Of a DNA stretch of 64,000 nt, positions 62,214 to 64,000 are shown piece after piece (the stretch's first letter is position 1; the number at the start of each line of letters is the position of its first letter). The stretch lies in the NCBI RefSeq assembly GCF_000234665.1, contig NC_018332.1, positions 491,755 to 555,754 on the forward strand, given 5' to 3'. The stretch comes from Leishmania mexicana MHOM/GT/2001/U1103 (Eukaryota; Euglenozoa; Kinetoplastea; Trypanosomatida; Trypanosomatidae). The notes under the pieces were generated by a model that did no database searches, had not been told where the DNA came from, and worked only from the letters and a program-made list of their open reading frames with translations. The translations under genes and the position numbers were made by a program.

Positions 62214-64000
62214 ATGGCCGACAACGAAGTGGATGTCATTCTCCAGAACTACTTTGCCACTATCGCGGAGAAAGACTCCGATGCGCTCAAGTTGTATGAG
62301 GACAACAAGCGCATGCGCCGCCTTGTCGAACAGACACTGAAGGCCCGCGAAGCGCTTGAGGCGCAGCACTGCACAACGCAGTTACTCGTCACATCGCTGC
62401 AGAACGACCTCCGCGAGAAGCAGCACATCATAGAAACCCAAGACAAGGCAAGCGCCGTCTGGTGTGACGGCATTGCGGAACTGAGAAGCATCCTTGACCG
62501 TTCCTCCGAGGCGGATCAGGGGCTGAGCGACGTCGTCGACGACGTGCGACGCATGTCGGCGGAGCTGTGCAGTCTTCGGAAAGGCATGCAGTACGCACAG
62601 TGGTGCTGCAACGAATGGGAAGGGTACATGTTGGAGTCGTTAGTTGCTTCAGAAGCCCGCGAGCGCCGCGCGTTCGAAAGTTCAGCAGCTCACTTGCTTC
62701 AAGCGCTGTGCGAGGCCGCCGCTGAGGTTCGCAGTGTTTGGATGCGGGCTGCTGCCCAAGAAGCGGCAACGGGGTCCGCGATCGCGCGCTGGGAAGCCTG
62801 GCACGCGACGACGCAGCAAGAGTGCAAGAGCGCGGCAGAGAGGCACGCACAGGCGCTGCATCGAGCAGAGCTCGAGGCGCTTCATCACGCCCGCCGTGCC
62901 GAAGCCGCAGATGAGAAGGCGGAGGAAATGGCGCAGCGTCTGGCAGCTCATGAGCAGGAGGAACGAGCTGCTCACGAGCGGAGAGTCATGGAGGCAAAGG
63001 CGCAAGTGGGCTTAGTCGACCTGCTTGTCCGCCGATGCACCGCCGCGGAAGAGAACTGGTGCGACGCTGTGCTGGAAGTGCGCACCGTCACGCACCGCCT
63101 AAAAACGACCATGGAGGAGTTGAGTGGCCTGTCTGAGGAACACGAACAGGCCCTTGTGGAGCAGGTGCAGAACCTCTTACGTGTCTCGAGACTTATGAAG
63201 AAAGTGGAGCAGCTCAAGGAGCAGCAGTCAGAACTGGAGGCGCTGCAGCAGCGTTGCAGTTTGCAACAAGAAGAGCTGCAGACCCTTCGGGACAAGTACG
63301 TGGCCATCGCAGACAAGGAGCGTAACCTGCGATACCAGCTGAGCACCTCCACGGAAAGTGCCGCCGCGAAGCTGCTGAGTGTGGAGGAGTCCCTCTATGC
63401 GGCCGAGCGGCGCACCGCTGTGCTGGAAGAGCGTCTCCGTACCACGCAAGAAGAATCCAGGGCGGCACAGAAAGACGTTGCGGCTCTGCGGCGGCAAGTG
63501 GAGCAGCATCACGTGACAGATGCAGTGCTGAAAGCCACGCAACAGCAACTGCGCGAGACGGAAAAGCATGCTTTCAACTTTCAGGAAGCACTGGAGGCGT
63601 TAAAGGCGGAGCACCAGACGCAGCTGCAGGCCGAGCGCGACCGTCACGCGGCAGAGATGGTCGCGCTCGCCGAGGCCAACGAGGATGCGCTTCAGAGCCA
63701 AGCTGCAGAGGCTCGTGCGCGCGCTATAGCGGCAGAGGAACGCATGCAGCGGGCACAAGAGACTGCTCTGCGTGAAAAGGAAGCACTGCAGCGAGAACTG
63801 CAGGCGTGGACGGCGGAGGTGGACACTTTGAAATCGGAGCTTGCCAGAGGTCGCCAGCGTGCTGAGGCAGAGAAGACCGCGAGAGAAGTACTCGAGCAGC
63901 AGAACCGCAGCGAGACGAGCGTTGTGCGCAGCATGGTGGAGCTCAGCTTCGATGATGCGCGGCGGGGTGTACAGGTGGCGGAACTGCAGGGGCGCCTGAA
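62214..64000 (+). CDS. Long coiled-coil protein, N-terminal part, cut by window edge
   Basis: The frame opens at ATG 62214 (CGCCATGGCC context) and runs without a stop to the window end, giving at least 595 residues. The sequence is almost wholly alpha-helical in character: Glu, Gln, Ala, Leu, Arg and Lys with heptad-like spacing, few Pro and Gly, from about residue 15 onward, with a more Trp/Cys-containing stretch around residues 85-150. No globular domain is recognisable in the visible part. Such proteins in trypanosomatids are often parts of the cytoskeleton, basal body or flagellum, but this is only a general expectation. The minus-strand frames over the same stretch are shadows of this gene. 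Confidence 0.85.
   Translation, partial: MADNEVDVILQNYFATIAEKDSDALKLYEDNKRMRRLVEQTLKAREALEAQHCTTQLLVTSLQNDLREKQHIIETQDKASAVWCDGIAELRSILDRSSEADQGLSDVVDDVRRMSAELCSLRKGMQYAQWCCNEWEGYMLESLVASEARERRAFESSAAHLLQALCEAAAEVRSVWMRAAAQEAATGSAIARWEAWHATTQQECKSAAERHAQALHRAELEALHHARRAEAADEKAEEMAQRLAAHEQEERAAHERRVMEAKAQVGLVDLLVRRCTAAEENWCDAVLEVRTVTHRLKTTMEELSGLSEEHEQALVEQVQNLLRVSRLMKKVEQLKEQQSELEALQQRCSLQQEELQTLRDKYVAIADKERNLRYQLSTSTESAAAKLLSVEESLYAAERRTAVLEERLRTTQEESRAAQKDVAALRRQVEQHHVTDAVLKATQQQLRETEKHAFNFQEALEALKAEHQTQLQAERDRHAAEMVALAEANEDALQSQAAEARARAIAAEERMQRAQETALREKEALQRELQAWTAEVDTLKSELARGRQRAEAEKTAREVLEQQNRSETSVVRSMVELSFDDARRGVQVAELQGRL

Noticed and set aside
1..64000. CRISPR arrays, bacterial operons, ribosome-binding sites and rho-independent terminators
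   Set aside because: None are seen. The organism type uses polycistronic transcription with trans-splicing, and the spaced repeats here are retroposon-like or microsatellites.

Overview
The window looks like trypanosomatid nuclear DNA, most likely Leishmania or a close relative. All supported genes lie on the + strand. They are intronless and GC-rich, and they are separated by long pyrimidine-rich spacers in which a polypyrimidine tract plus AG often precedes a start codon, as expected for trans-splicing of one polycistronic unit. Two genes carry the amastin signature, a trypanosomatid surface-protein family. The spacers contain same-strand retroposon-like repeats resembling the SIDER elements of Leishmania 3' UTRs. 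From memory, alpha-amastins and these neighbours suggest synteny with L. major chromosome 28; this is not checked.

Layout. 1-10.7 kb: an array of Cof/IIB-type HAD phosphatases with three complete genes, one cut by the window edge, and one decayed relic (2208-3240) broken over several frames. 14.0-19.8 kb: two amastin-like proteins with unusually long hydrophilic N-termini. 19.8-26.3 kb: a 6.5 kb pyrimidine-rich spacer without a credible gene. 26.3-27.5 kb: a single-CCCH zinc-finger protein. 30.2-45.0 kb: four tandem Y-family DNA polymerase kappa paralogues. The first has a C-terminal PIP box and no presequence. The next two start with mitochondrial-type presequences and keep the catalytic acids. 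The fourth is also presequence-like but has lost most catalytic and DNA-binding landmarks, so it looks like a pseudo-polymerase. 46.7-51.7 kb: a WD-like protein and a tandem AAA ATPase with one degenerate domain. 52.5 kb: a Qa-SNARE (syntaxin) with no C-terminal membrane anchor. 54.5-60.1 kb: three dispersed DUF423/TMEM256 small membrane proteins. 60.7 kb: a small acidic hypothetical protein. 62.2 kb to the end: the N-terminal part of a long coiled-coil protein.

Two repeat families occur in the spacers. Family A has three near-identical copies plus one diverged antisense copy. Family B has four near-identical copies sharing a 3' end and a conserved nested hairpin. Expression is probably controlled after transcription, through trans-splice sites and 3' UTR elements, since no promoter is visible. 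The main theme is local gene amplification followed by divergence: HAD, pol kappa and DUF423 are each tandem families with one decayed or altered member.

Gene starts were placed on the first ATG that fits the conserved domain or a nearby splice acceptor. Homology calls come from reading motifs, without database searches.
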